From positions 1 to 50,274 of the forward strand of contig CAKPXP010000014.1 in assembly GCA_934202005.1 (NCBI GenBank): a stretch of 50,274 bases of DNA, in the 5' to 3' direction. The notes beneath the pieces were generated by a model. It worked only from the letters and a program-made list of their open reading frames with translations, ran no database searches and was not told the origin of the DNA. Shown here piece after piece: positions 17,235-26,222 of the stretch. The stretch is from an uncultured Selenomonas sp. GTDB taxonomy: Bacteria; Bacillota; Negativicutes; Selenomonadales; Selenomonadaceae. The position numbers were made by a program, and so were the translations under genes. Each line of letters opens with the position of its first letter. Positions within the stretch are counted from its first letter, which is position 1.

Positions 17235-17285
17235 GATAATTATCCTTATTTTTGGATTGTTTTCACGCTTTTCATTTTCTATACT
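17235..17285 (+). promoter_or_regulatory. Candidate promoter and Fur-like half site for the ABC importer
   Basis: TTGTTT (17257-17262) and TATACT (17280-17285) are spaced by 17 bp, about 75 bp before the ATPase gene. Just upstream, GATAATTATC (17235-17244) is a palindrome resembling the core of a Fur box. Both are weak matches in AT-rich leader DNA. Confidence 0.35.
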
Positions 17286-17360
17286 AAGAATCAAGAAAGA
17301 CACATACCAGGAAGCGCGAAAGAATCCTGCTTCCAAAAAGAAAAAAGGGAGGCGAACTAC

Positions 17361-18485
17361 ATGAGTGTCGCAATCCAAGCAGACCACGTCATCAAGCGCT
17401 ACGGGGATCTCACGATCATCCCCGGGCTTTCCGAGAGCATCGAGAACGGCGAGTTCTTCACCCTGCTCGGTCCGTCCGGCTGCGGCAAGACAACGTTGCT
17501 GCGCATGATCGCAGGCTTCAATACGATCGAGGGCGGCGAAATCAAGTTCAACGACACGGTCATCAACGACATCCCCGCGCACAAGCGCAATATCGGCATG
17601 GTCTTCCAGAGCTACGCGATCTTCCCGCATCTCACTGTGCGCGAGAACGTCGAGTACGGACTGAAGCTCCGCAAAGTGCCGAAGGACGAGATGAAGCGCA
17701 AGGTCGACAAAATCCTCGACGTCGTGCAGATCACAGAGTATCAGGACCGCCTGCCGGAACGCCTGTCGGGCGGCCAGCAGCAGCGCGTCGCACTCGCGCG
17801 CGCCATCGTCATCCATCCGAGCGTCCTCCTGATGGACGAGCCGCTCTCGAACCTCGATGCCAAGCTGCGCGTGGAGATGCGCTCGGCCATCCGCGAGGTG
17901 CAGAAGCAGGTCGGCATCACGACGGTCTACGTCACGCACGACCAGGAGGAGGCGCTCTCCATCTCCGACCGCATCGCCGTCATGAAGAAGGGTGAGATCC
18001 AGCAGACGGCGTCGCCGCACACGATCTACACGCGCCCCTACAACGTCTTCGTCTCGACCTTCATCGGCCACTCGAACCTCTTCCGCGCGACAGTACGAGA
18101 CGCCAGCGGCACAAAGGCGATCGTCTTTGCTGACGGCTACACGGTGCCCATGGCGAATCTCTCGTCAGAGGCGACGGACGGCATGCCCGTCATTGTCGCC
18201 GTGCGCCCGGAGGAATTCTCCATCCGCGCGCCGGGCGACGGCCTCACCTGCCAGGTGCACAGCAAGGTCTTCCTCGGCAAATACATCACCTACGGCCTCA
18301 CATTCCCCGAGGAGATGGTGCTGCCGAAGCAGCCTTCCATCGAATTCAGCCAGGACCTCGGCCACGCGGAAAAGATTCTCGAGACGGGCGACACGGTGAC
18401 GCTGCGGCCAAACGCGCGGAAGATCAACGTCTTCACCGCCGACGGCAGCCACAGCCTGATGGAAGGTGTGGTGCGTCATGAATAG
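17361..18485 (+). CDS. ABC importer ATPase (FbpC/AfuC/PotA type)
   Basis: 374 aa ATP-binding subunit. Walker A is GPSGCGKTT (residues 38-46), the signature is LSGGQQQRVALARA, Walker B is VLLMDEPLSNLDAK, and a C-terminal TOBE-like region follows from about residue 240 (VRPEEFSIRAPG). This arrangement is that of importers for iron(III), polyamines, phosphonates or sugar phosphates. The ATG follows GGGAGG; an open frame extends upstream without a start signal. It overlaps the permease gene by 8 nt, and the binding protein comes third. The order ATPase-permease-binding protein is the reverse of most fbp operons. Confidence 0.9.
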   Translation: MSVAIQADHVIKRYGDLTIIPGLSESIENGEFFTLLGPSGCGKTTLLRMIAGFNTIEGGEIKFNDTVINDIPAHKRNIGMVFQSYAIFPHLTVRENVEYGLKLRKVPKDEMKRKVDKILDVVQITEYQDRLPERLSGGQQQRVALARAIVIHPSVLLMDEPLSNLDAKLRVEMRSAIREVQKQVGITTVYVTHDQEEALSISDRIAVMKKGEIQQTASPHTIYTRPYNVFVSTFIGHSNLFRATVRDASGTKAIVFADGYTVPMANLSSEATDGMPVIVAVRPEEFSIRAPGDGLTCQVHSKVFLGKYITYGLTFPEEMVLPKQPSIEFSQDLGHAEKILETGDTVTLRPNARKINVFTADGSHSLMEGVVRHE

Positions 18486-20127
18486 GAGATTTCGCTGGGA
18501 TTTCTGGGCGGGCATCACGCTGCTCTCCATCGCCGTCTTCGGTCTCTTCCTCATCTACCCGCTCTTTTCGCTCTTCGTGAGCGCCTTCCAGGATGCGGCG
18601 ACCGGCAGCTGGTCGCTGGCGAACTTCGCGCACTTCTTCGAGCGCAAATACTACTACCAGTCGATGATCAACAGCTTCTCCGTCACGACCTGCGTGACGC
18701 TGCTCGCCGTCCTCATCGGCACGGCGCTCGCCTATTTCATGACGCTCTATCGCGTCCGCGCGAAGAGCGTCGTCGAAATCTGCATCATCATCTCGCTGCT
18801 CTCCCCGCCCTTCATCGGCGCGTACTCCTGGATCCTCATCGGCGGGCGCAGCGGCATATTGACGCGCTGGCTCGCAGACTACGGCATCGACTTCCCATCG
18901 ATCTACGGCTTCGCCGGCATCCTGCTCGTGCTGACGCTCAAGCTCTATCCGTTCATCTACCTCTACGTCGCGGGCGCGATGAAGAACATCGACTCCGCCC
19001 TCATCGAGGCGGCGGAAAGTCTCGGCTGCAACGGCATCCGCAAAGTCGTGACAATCATCATCCCGCTCATCACACCGACCATCCTCGCAGGCGCGCTCAT
19101 GGTCTTCATGAACGCCATGGCGGACTTCGGCACGCCAATGCTCATCGGCGAGGGCTTCAACGTCATGCCAGTCATGATCTACTCGGAGTTCATCAACGAG
19201 GTCGGCGATCAGGCCAACTTCGCCGCCGCCATGGCCGCCATCATGGTGCTCATCACCTCGACGATCTTCATGGTGCAGAAATACATCGTCAACCGCAAAT
19301 CATTCACAATGAGCTCTCTGCGCCCCATGCAGACGGGCGCACTGCACGGCTGGAAGAACGTACTCATGCACGCCTGCATCTACCTGCTCGTCGCGCTCTC
19401 GCTCATCCCGCAGCTCGTCGTCATCTACACATCGTTCCTCAAGACGAGCGGCTCCATCTTCGTCGACGGCTACTCGCTCGACAGTTACCGCACGATCTTC
19501 GAGTCCCTCGGCACCGCCATCCGCAACACTTACCTCTTCAGCACGAGCGCGATCGTCATCATCATCTTCCTCGGCATGACGGTCGCCTACCTCACGACGC
19601 GCCGCAAGAGCTGGCTGACGGACATCATCGACACGCTGACGATGTTCCCGTACATCATCCCCGGCTCCGTCCTCGGCATCACGCTGCTCCTCGCCTTCAA
19701 CGACGAGCCGCTGCTGCTCTCCGGCACGGCGTTCATTATCATCATCTCGCTCGTCATCCGGCGCCTGCCGTACACGCTGCGCTCGAGCTCCGCGATCCTC
19801 TATCAGCTGAGTCCGAGCATGGAGGAGGCCTCCATCAGCCTTGGCGCGTCACCACTCAAGACGTTCTTCAAGGTCACGGCGGTCATGATGCTTCCAGGCG
19901 TCATGAGCGGCGCGATCATCTCCTGGATCACCGCGATCAACGAACTGAGCTCATCCGTCATCCTCTTCACCGGCGCGACGAAGACGATGTCCGTCGCCAT
20001 CTACACCGAGGTCATCCGCGCGAGCTACGGCACAGCCGCCGCGCTTTCAACAATCCTCACACTCACGACCATCACGGCGATGGTGATCTTCTTCAAGGTC
20101 TCCGGCCGCCGCGATGTGACGCTGTAA
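18478..20127 (+). CDS. ABC importer permease, fused two-domain (FbpB/AfuB type)
   Basis: 549 aa membrane protein with two BPD_transp_1 domains in one chain and about twelve helices. The EAA loop motifs for contact with the ATPase are at EAAESLGCNGIRKVVTIIIPL in the first half and EEASISLGASPLKTFFKV in the second. A duplicated permease of this size is typical of ferric-iron and hexose-phosphate importers. Its ATG lies within the last codons of the ATPase gene, so the two are coupled. A 43-nt gap with a strong ribosome binding site separates it from the binding-protein gene. Confidence 0.9.
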   Translation: MNRRFRWDFWAGITLLSIAVFGLFLIYPLFSLFVSAFQDAATGSWSLANFAHFFERKYYYQSMINSFSVTTCVTLLAVLIGTALAYFMTLYRVRAKSVVEICIIISLLSPPFIGAYSWILIGGRSGILTRWLADYGIDFPSIYGFAGILLVLTLKLYPFIYLYVAGAMKNIDSALIEAAESLGCNGIRKVVTIIIPLITPTILAGALMVFMNAMADFGTPMLIGEGFNVMPVMIYSEFINEVGDQANFAAAMAAIMVLITSTIFMVQKYIVNRKSFTMSSLRPMQTGALHGWKNVLMHACIYLLVALSLIPQLVVIYTSFLKTSGSIFVDGYSLDSYRTIFESLGTAIRNTYLFSTSAIVIIIFLGMTVAYLTTRRKSWLTDIIDTLTMFPYIIPGSVLGITLLLAFNDEPLLLSGTAFIIIISLVIRRLPYTLRSSSAILYQLSPSMEEASISLGASPLKTFFKVTAVMMLPGVMSGAIISWITAINELSSSVILFTGATKTMSVAIYTEVIRASYGTAAALSTILTLTTITAMVIFFKVSGRRDVTL

Positions 20128-20170
20128 ACTCCGATGACGTTCCCATCATTTTCAAAAAGGAGGAATCCCC

Positions 20171-21217
20171 ATGAAACTCAAGAAAGTTCTCGCCACGCTC
20201 CTGAGCGCGGCCCTGCTCACCACCTGCTTCTCCGGCTGCGGCGGCAGCAAGGATGCCTCTTCCGGCAACGCCTCGGCAGGCGACGAAGAAAACAAGGTCG
20301 TCATCTACTGCCCGCATCCGCTCTCGTTCATCAACCCGCTCGTTGAGGAATTCGAGAAGGAGAGCGGCATCAAGGTCGAAGTCGTCGCCGCCGGCACCGG
20401 CGAACTCCTCAAACGCGTCGAATCCGAAAAAGCGAACCCGCTCGCTGATATTTTCTGGGGCGGCTCCCTCTCCACGATGAAGCCGAAGGCCAACCTCTTC
20501 GAACCGTACAAATCGGCGAATGAAGAGCATGTACAGGATGCTTTCAAGAACACCGAGGGCTCCATCACGCGCTTCACCGACATCCCGAGCGTCATCATGG
20601 TCAATACAGACCTCATCGGCGACATCAAAGTCGAAGGCTACGAAGACCTCCTGAACCCAGCGCTCAAGGGTAAGATTGCCATGGCCGATCCCTCGAAATC
20701 CTCCTCTTCCTACGAGCACCTCATCAACATGCTCTACGCCATGGGCAACGGCGACCCGAACAAGGGCTGGGACTACGTCGAGAAGTTCTGCCGGAACCTC
20801 GACGGCAAGCTCCTCTCCGGCTCCTCCGCCGTCTACAAGGGCGTCGCGGACGGCGAGTACGTCGTCGGCTGCACCTTCGAGGAAGGCGGCGCAAAATACG
20901 TCGCGGACGGCGCACCCGTCAAGCTCGTCTACATGAAGGAAGGCGTCATCTCCAAGCCGGACGGCATCTACATCATCAAGCATGCCAAACACATGGAAAA
21001 CGCCAAGAAATTCATCGACTTCATCACGAGCAAGGAAGCCCAGACGCTGATCACGCAGAAGCTCCACCGCCGCAGCGTGCGCGATGACGTTCCCGCGCCC
21101 GCCGGTCTCCTCGAGAAATCCCAGATCCACATCATCACGGACGACGAGCAGGTCGTCAACAAGGACAAGAAAGCATGGCTGGATAAATTCAAAGACATCT
21201 TCACCAGCGTGCAGTGA
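20171..21217 (+). CDS. ABC importer substrate-binding lipoprotein (FbpA/AfuA type)
   Basis: 348 aa. The signal peptide ends at a lipobox-like FSGC with C23 as lipidation site, followed by a Ser/Gly-rich linker. The mature protein begins with the strand KVVIYCPHP and has the family blocks AGTGELLKRVESEK, ADIFWGG and SGSSAVYKGVADGEYVVG. The clan binds Fe3+ (FbpA), phosphonates or sugar phosphates (AfuA). I see no obvious paired tyrosines of the type FbpA uses for iron, and the downstream HAD phosphatase favours a phosphorylated sugar; both points are inference. AAAGGAGG precedes the ATG. Confidence 0.87.
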   Translation: MKLKKVLATLLSAALLTTCFSGCGGSKDASSGNASAGDEENKVVIYCPHPLSFINPLVEEFEKESGIKVEVVAAGTGELLKRVESEKANPLADIFWGGSLSTMKPKANLFEPYKSANEEHVQDAFKNTEGSITRFTDIPSVIMVNTDLIGDIKVEGYEDLLNPALKGKIAMADPSKSSSSYEHLINMLYAMGNGDPNKGWDYVEKFCRNLDGKLLSGSSAVYKGVADGEYVVGCTFEEGGAKYVADGAPVKLVYMKEGVISKPDGIYIIKHAKHMENAKKFIDFITSKEAQTLITQKLHRRSVRDDVPAPAGLLEKSQIHIITDDEQVVNKDKKAWLDKFKDIFTSVQ

Positions 21218-21230
21218 GCATATTGCCTGC

Positions 21231-21290
21231 GGGTGCCGCACTTTTTCAAAGAAACGCTGAATGAATCAGTGCTTCCTTGAGGCGGCACCC
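21231..21290 (+). terminator. Nested hairpin after the importer genes
   Basis: The outer stem GGGTGCCGC (21231-21239) pairs with GCGGCACCC (21282-21290). Inside it, GAAACGCTGA and ATCAGTGCTTCC form a second stem resembling two fused ends of the 159-bp element. It probably limits read-through into the sensor-kinase gene, which has its own TATAAT at 21314-21319. Confidence 0.6.
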
Positions 21291-21384
21291 TTTCTCATCG
21301 GCCCGCGTTCCTTTATAATGGAAGAAACAGCAAAGGGAGAGCGCTGCCTGGCGCAGTGATTTCCCAAGGAAAGGAAGCGATGAC

Positions 21385-23107
21385 TTGCATCACCAGTTCC
21401 AGGAGGAGGTAAAGCGCGCACTCACGAAATACGCGCTTGCCCCCGTGCTGCTTCTCGCCTTCCTCGGCTCGCTGCTCATCTGCTTCAGCTGGCATCACTA
21501 CATCGTCATGCGCAACGAGGCGAGTCGGCAGACAGCCGCCGAGGTGCTCACGGGCATCCTCACGGACTACGAGCAGCGCGCGGACCGCGTGGCGGAGCGG
21601 CTTGCAGGCGGGCCGCAGCCCCTCGCGTCGCTCGGCGCGCCCAGCCCGCTGCGCACGGAGCTCTACGCCTATCTCTACCATGAAGTGAACATCACGCACG
21701 ACGCGACGCAGTTCTTCCTGCTCGACCGCAGCTGCCGCGTCCTCTTCGGCAGCCGTCACACACTCCCGGCCACGCTCACGCCGCTCTCAGAAACCTGGGG
21801 CATCGTGCGTCGCCTCAAGGAGCAACCGACACGTGCGCAGGCGGAGTTCCTGACGCGTCCCGGCGCAGCGAGCCGCGACCTGCTTGTCGGCCGCGCCATC
21901 GTGCAAGACGGCGCGCTCGCCGGCTACATGCTCTTCGTCGTGCCGGGTGAATACCTCACGCACAGCATCGCCTCCCCCCCATCTCTACTTCCTGCTCGCG
22001 GATGCCTTCCAGAACGGCGTGCTCGCGACGGGCGGCGGCCCCTTCACGACGCGCCTCGGCAAAGTCGCAGACGTCGTGGCAGACGCATCCAGCAAACGCG
22101 TCACCTACCAGAAGGACGAATACTACATCACGCAGCAAACGCTCCCGCAGGGCTGTACGCTCTATGCCATCACACCCGTCACCGATCTCTTGCTGCGCTA
22201 TCTCATCGGCGCTGGCCTGCTGCTCGCCATCGCGCTCATCATGGTGCCGATCATCCTCTGCAGCGTCAGTCAGGAGAGCACGCGCCGCGCCAAGGCCGTC
22301 GACGAGCTCGTCGAGGCGTTCGCGCGCACCAAGCGCGGCGACCTCTCCGCACAGCTCACCGTGCGGAGCGGCAGCCAGCTCGAGGTCGTCACCGAAGCAT
22401 ACAACCACATGACGCGCAGCCTCCGCGCGCTCATGCAGCAGCACGAGGCTGAGACGCGGGCGACCGTCATCTCCGAGGTGCGCCAGCTCGAGTCCCAGTT
22501 CCAGCCGCACTTCCTCTTCAACACGCTCGAGAACATCAAATTCATGATAAAGCTCGACCCGGACGCGGCCATGCAGATGATCCAGGCGCTCTCCTCCCTG
22601 CTGCGCTACAGCATCCGCACCGACGTGCGCCAGGTGACCGTCGACGAGGACCTCGCCTACACGCACAACTACCTGAAGATCCAGCAATACCGCTTCGGCA
22701 GCCGCCTACGCTACGAGGAGGACATCGCGCGCGCTGCACGCTGCGCCGCCATCCCGAAGCTCCTCTTCCAGCCCGTGCTCGAGAACGCCATCCGCTACGG
22801 CAGCGACGATGACGGCAACATCAGCGTCCGGCTCACCGTACGCCGCGACGGTGCGCTGCTCCGCGTTACGATCGAGGACCAGGGCAAGGGGCTCGGCGCC
22901 GCGAAGCTCGCGGAAATGCGCGCCCTGCTCAAGCGCCGGAACGCCTCGAGCCGCCACACAGGACTCTACAATGTCCACCGACGCATCCAGCTCATGTACG
23001 GCGAGACATACGGCCTCGCGATCGCCTGCCCCGAAACGGGCGGCACGCGCGTCACACTGACCCTGCCCGCTGCTCGCAAAGAAGAAATGGAGGATTGCTC
23101 CCTATGA
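21385..23107 (+). pseudogene. YesM-type sensor histidine kinase, frameshifted in a C7 tract
   Basis: Two overlapping frames together encode one 573-aa sensor kinase if one C is removed from the run of seven at 21974-21980 (six Cs give ...ASPHLYFLL...). The order is membrane helix (about residues 15-35), extracytoplasmic sensing region, second helix near LLLRYLIGAGLLLAIALI, HAMP, then a His_kinase domain with the phospho-acceptor in QFQPHFLFNTLENI and an ATPase with VLENAIRYG and GKGLG. The start is TTG behind AAGGAAG; a nearby ATG is out of frame. It overlaps the regulator gene by ATGA. The shift could be phase variation, decay or a homopolymer sequencing error. Confidence 0.85.
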
Positions 23108-23919
23108 AGAAAATCTTCATCGTCGAGGACGAAGACATCATCCGGCGCGGCCTCGTCTGCACCATCGACTGGCTCCGCCTCGGCTGCAGCGTCGTCGGCG
23201 ACGCGCCCGACGGCCTCGCCGCCCTGCCGCGCATCGAGGCCCTGCAGCCAGACATCGTCCTCACAGACATCCGCATGCCGCGTCTTGACGGGCTCGCGCT
23301 CGCGCAGCGCCTGAAAGAGTGCGCGCACGCCCCCGCTATCATCTTCCTCACGAGCTACGCGGACTTTTCCTACGCGCAGGCGGCCCTCCGCCTGCAGGCC
23401 GCCGACTACCTCCTGAAGCCCATCGACGAAGCCGAGCTCCAGCGCGTGCTCGAAAAGATTCCCGTACTCCCGCCAAGACAGCCAGACGAGGACGACACCG
23501 GAGAAAGCACGCACGCCCTCAAGAACTGGGCGGCGCTGCGCGAACGCCTGCAGCAGGCGGAAAGCCCCTACATCCGCGCCGTGCTCGCAGCCATCCAGAC
23601 GCGCTACCGCGAGAAGCTCAGTCTCGAGCAGATTGCTGCCGAGCAGGGCGTCTCGCAGAGCTACCTCTCGCGAAAGCTCAAGGACGCGACGGGACAGACC
23701 TTCGGCAGCCTGCTCGCCCGCTACCGCCTGCAGCAGAGCATCGACCTGCTCGCCGCAGGCACCTGGCGCGTCTACGAGATCGCCGAGCAGACAGGCTTCG
23801 GCGACTACAAGAATTTCTGCCAGGTCTTCAAGAAATACCTGCACACATCGCCCCGGGCTTTCCTGCGCCAGGCAGCAGGCGGCATCCGGCTGGAAGGAGA
23901 TCGCCATGAAACCCTATGA
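23104..23919 (+). CDS. AraC-type response regulator
   Basis: 271 aa. The receiver domain (residues 1-120) has phospho-acceptor D55 (VLTDIRMPRLDG) and the conserved Lys in YLLKPIDE. The C-terminal AraC domain carries two helix-turn-helix units (LSLEQIAAEQGVSQSYLSRKL and VYEIAEQTGFGDYKNFCQVF). It is the partner of the preceding YesM-type kinase, to which its ATG is fused by an ATGA overlap. Such pairs usually control a neighbouring sugar or nutrient importer, here the operon at 17361-21217. Confidence 0.92.
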   Translation: MKKIFIVEDEDIIRRGLVCTIDWLRLGCSVVGDAPDGLAALPRIEALQPDIVLTDIRMPRLDGLALAQRLKECAHAPAIIFLTSYADFSYAQAALRLQAADYLLKPIDEAELQRVLEKIPVLPPRQPDEDDTGESTHALKNWAALRERLQQAESPYIRAVLAAIQTRYREKLSLEQIAAEQGVSQSYLSRKLKDATGQTFGSLLARYRLQQSIDLLAAGTWRVYEIAEQTGFGDYKNFCQVFKKYLHTSPRAFLRQAAGGIRLEGDRHETL

Positions 23920-24760
23920 AAACATCCTGCTCATCACCGATCTCGACGGCACGCTCGTCCCGCACGGCGGCCGCGTCTCGGACGAGAACCGCCGCGCCAT
24001 CGAGACATTCACCGCGGGCGGCGGCTGCTTCGGCATCGCGACGGGACGCACGCCCGAGGACTCCGTCGGCTTCGTAAAGGGCCTCCCCATCCAGGCACCG
24101 AGCATCTTCTACAACGGTGCCATGCTCTACGACTGGCAGCAAAAAACGCCGCTCTGCGTGCGCCCGCTCCCCTCGCCGCCTGAGGATCCCGCCTGCTGGC
24201 CGCGCTTCGCCGCCGCCTGCCAGCAGCTCCTCCCCACCGCCTGCATCGAAATCTACACTGCGGACGGCTGTCACATCATCACGGATCCAGCCTACGACGA
24301 TCCGAGGCTTGCCAAGGAATTCTTCCACATCGTGCACACGGCGCTCGCGCCGCTCTCCGATCCCCAGGAAACGCCCTGGCTGAAATTCTTCGTCAACGAT
24401 ACGCCCGCGCAGCTGCGACGCCTGGAAGCGGCCGTGCACGCCCAGCACATGGACGCGCTCGCGACGACCTTCTACTCGGAGGTCAACTACTTCGAGTTCG
24501 TCGCCAAGGACGCCTCCAAGGGCGCCATGCTCGAGGAGCTCCGCCGTCTGCCGGCGGGAAGCGGCAAGATCATCATCGCCGCCGGTGACTTCCTCAACGA
24601 CAACGAGATGCTGCGCGCGGCGGACGTCGGCGTCGCCTCCGGCAACGCTCACGCCGCGACGAAAGCGGCAGCCGACCTCGTCGGCTGCGCCGCCAGCGAC
24701 CACCTCATGGCATGGATCCTCGAAAACGTCATCCAAAAACGCACGTTTCTCCGCGCGTAA
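23906..24760 (+). CDS. Cof-type HAD phosphatase
   Basis: 284 aa hydrolase of HAD subfamily IIB. The nucleophile motif is DLDGT with D12 and D14, motif II is ATGRTPED, and the Mg-binding motif is GDFLNDNEML. A cap domain lies between about residues 85 and 190. Members dephosphorylate sugar phosphates and related small phosphates. The ATG sits 14 nt inside the end of the regulator gene behind GGAAGGAG, so it belongs to the same transcript. Together with the importer this suggests use of imported phosphorylated sugars. Confidence 0.88.
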   Translation: MKPYENILLITDLDGTLVPHGGRVSDENRRAIETFTAGGGCFGIATGRTPEDSVGFVKGLPIQAPSIFYNGAMLYDWQQKTPLCVRPLPSPPEDPACWPRFAAACQQLLPTACIEIYTADGCHIITDPAYDDPRLAKEFFHIVHTALAPLSDPQETPWLKFFVNDTPAQLRRLEAAVHAQHMDALATTFYSEVNYFEFVAKDASKGAMLEELRRLPAGSGKIIIAAGDFLNDNEMLRAADVGVASGNAHAATKAAADLVGCAASDHLMAWILENVIQKRTFLRA

Positions 24761-24847
24761 AAGAGGAAAACACCCTCTGCGTGTCTAATAGATATAGCAG
24801 TCAGGAAACCATCAGAAAACAACCATCAGAGCAAAGGAGTCTTCACC

Positions 24848-25192
24848 ATGGCATTCATCGAACCGAATCCCGTCCAGGCCACGGAAAAAGCAGGCGGCAA
24901 GGGCACCGTCACCATCGTCCACCTCCTCACGGAGAAGGAGCTCGACGGCAAGTGCGGCATGTTCTCCAAGGTCATCATCCCGCCGTGCTGCTCGCTCGGC
25001 GTCCACGAGCACCACGGCAACACGGAGACCTACCACATCCTCTCCGGCACGGCGCTCTACAACGACAACGGCCGCGAGGTCACGCTCCACGCCGGCGCGA
25101 CGACGTTCTGCGCCGACGGCGAGAAGCACGGCATCGAGAACGCGTCGAAGACGGAAGATCTCGTCTTCATGGCGCTGATCATCAACAAGTAA
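24848..25192 (+). CDS. Small single-domain cupin protein
   Basis: 114 aa. One beta-barrel cupin domain with the metal-binding motif HEHHGNTETYHILSG and the second motif's EKHGIEN. The two motifs provide His and Glu ligands typical of the fold. Members include sugar isomerases, dioxygenases and simple sensors, and the sequence does not tell which. It follows the HAD gene by 87 bp with its own AAAGGAG box and ends at a strong terminator, so it may be the last gene of the importer/phosphatase block. Confidence 0.8.
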   Translation: MAFIEPNPVQATEKAGGKGTVTIVHLLTEKELDGKCGMFSKVIIPPCCSLGVHEHHGNTETYHILSGTALYNDNGREVTLHAGATTFCADGEKHGIENASKTEDLVFMALIINK

Positions 25193-25229
25193 GATAGAGC
25201 GGCAGCCCGCCTGCCCGTTCCGCCGCATG

Positions 25230-25266
25230 TGCCCGTTCCCTGCGCCCGCAGGGTGCGGGCATTTTT
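25230..25266 (+). terminator. Terminator after the cupin gene
   Basis: The outer stem TGCCCG/CGGGCA surrounds the inner stem CCCTGC/GCAGGG, followed by TTTTT. Confidence 0.8.
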
Positions 25267-25484
25267 GCGTGGGAGCGCCCCGCGTCCGCAGCGCTGACGT
25301 CCCGCGCGGACATTTCTGCTGAAAACTGCCCTGAATTGTTTATCCTTTCCCGTCCGATTTGTGCTATTATAGAGCAGGTTCCCACAGAAATACTTTCTTT
25401 GCAGCTGCGCTGCGGCATTTCGGAAGTGCCGATGCATTCAGCGCTGCCTTGGGGGTAAGGGGTTGTTCTTCATGCGGTTTTAAT

Positions 25485-26036
25485 ATGTTATCGTTCTGGC
25501 TGGTCTACGTCGCGAGCCAGAGTCTGCTGCGCCTCGCGCTCGCCTTCCGCCGCATGTACGCGACGGGCACGCGCACGGTGCGCGGTCTCGAGGCCATCTC
25601 CCTCTCCGTGCCGCCGACGCCCGGCCAGTCCATCCTGCGCCGCCCCGACAACGACCACATGCAGACGCTCGGCTCCATCCTCGCGGGACAGGGCTACGCC
25701 TGCGATTTCGTCTACGGCGGCGACGGCTTTTTTGACAATATGAACGACTTCTTCCGCCGCAACGGCTATGCGATCAAGGATCGCGCCACGATCCCCTCCG
25801 CTGAGAGAAGCAGCGCGCCCGAGACGGTCTGGGGCGTCGCTGACGAGGTGCTCTACACGCAGGTTCTGCGCTCGCTCGACGAGCACGCGGCCGCGGGCGA
25901 GCCGGCGTTCGAGATGGTCATGACGACCTCGAACCACCGCCCCTTCACGTTCCCAAGGGGACGCGACGCGGCCGCCGACGCCGCCGCCATCAGCTGGTAC
26001 CAGGGCGCCTCGATGCTCTACCACCGGACGCTCTGA
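25485..26036 (+). pseudogene. Internally deleted remnant of an LtaS-family sulfatase
   Basis: 183 codons. An N-terminal hydrophobic segment joins abruptly to the middle of a lipoteichoic-acid-synthase-like enzyme: MYATGTRTVRGLEA, PPTPGQSI, FVYGGDGFFDNMNDFF and MVMTTSNHRPFT are characteristic. The remaining membrane helices, the nucleophile region and the C-terminal part of the sulfatase domain are missing, and the end runs into unrelated residues. Full-length relatives have more than 550 residues. These enzymes transfer phosphoglycerol-type groups onto envelope polymers. The product is almost certainly inactive. Confidence 0.75.
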
Positions 26037-26084
26037 CGCCGCGCGGCGCTTACAAGGCACCGCGCACGTCCGGCCAATGACAGC

Positions 26085-26164
26085 AAGGGGCTGCCGCACG
26101 TATGAATCCTCCTGCGATACCCGGATCGGTATCGCAGGGGAATCGCTCCGTGCGGCAGCCCCTT
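26085..26164 (-). terminator. 80-nt nested hairpin between convergent units
   Basis: The outer stem AAGGGGCTGCCGCACG is perfectly complementary over 16 bp. An inner stem CCTGCGATACC/GGTATCGCAGG of 11 bp sits in its loop. T-runs flank it on the plus strand side. It serves the GH53 gene and probably the LtaS remnant. Confidence 0.8.
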
Positions 26165-26222
26165 TTCTGCTATCCATACTACGCTGCGCCCGCCGCAAAG
26201 ACTGCCGCGCGCCGCGGCCGCG

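Noticed and set aside
17235..17244. Firm Fur box for the ABC importer
   Set aside because: Only a 10-bp palindrome in AT-rich DNA; too weak to prove iron control, so it is kept only as a low-confidence note.
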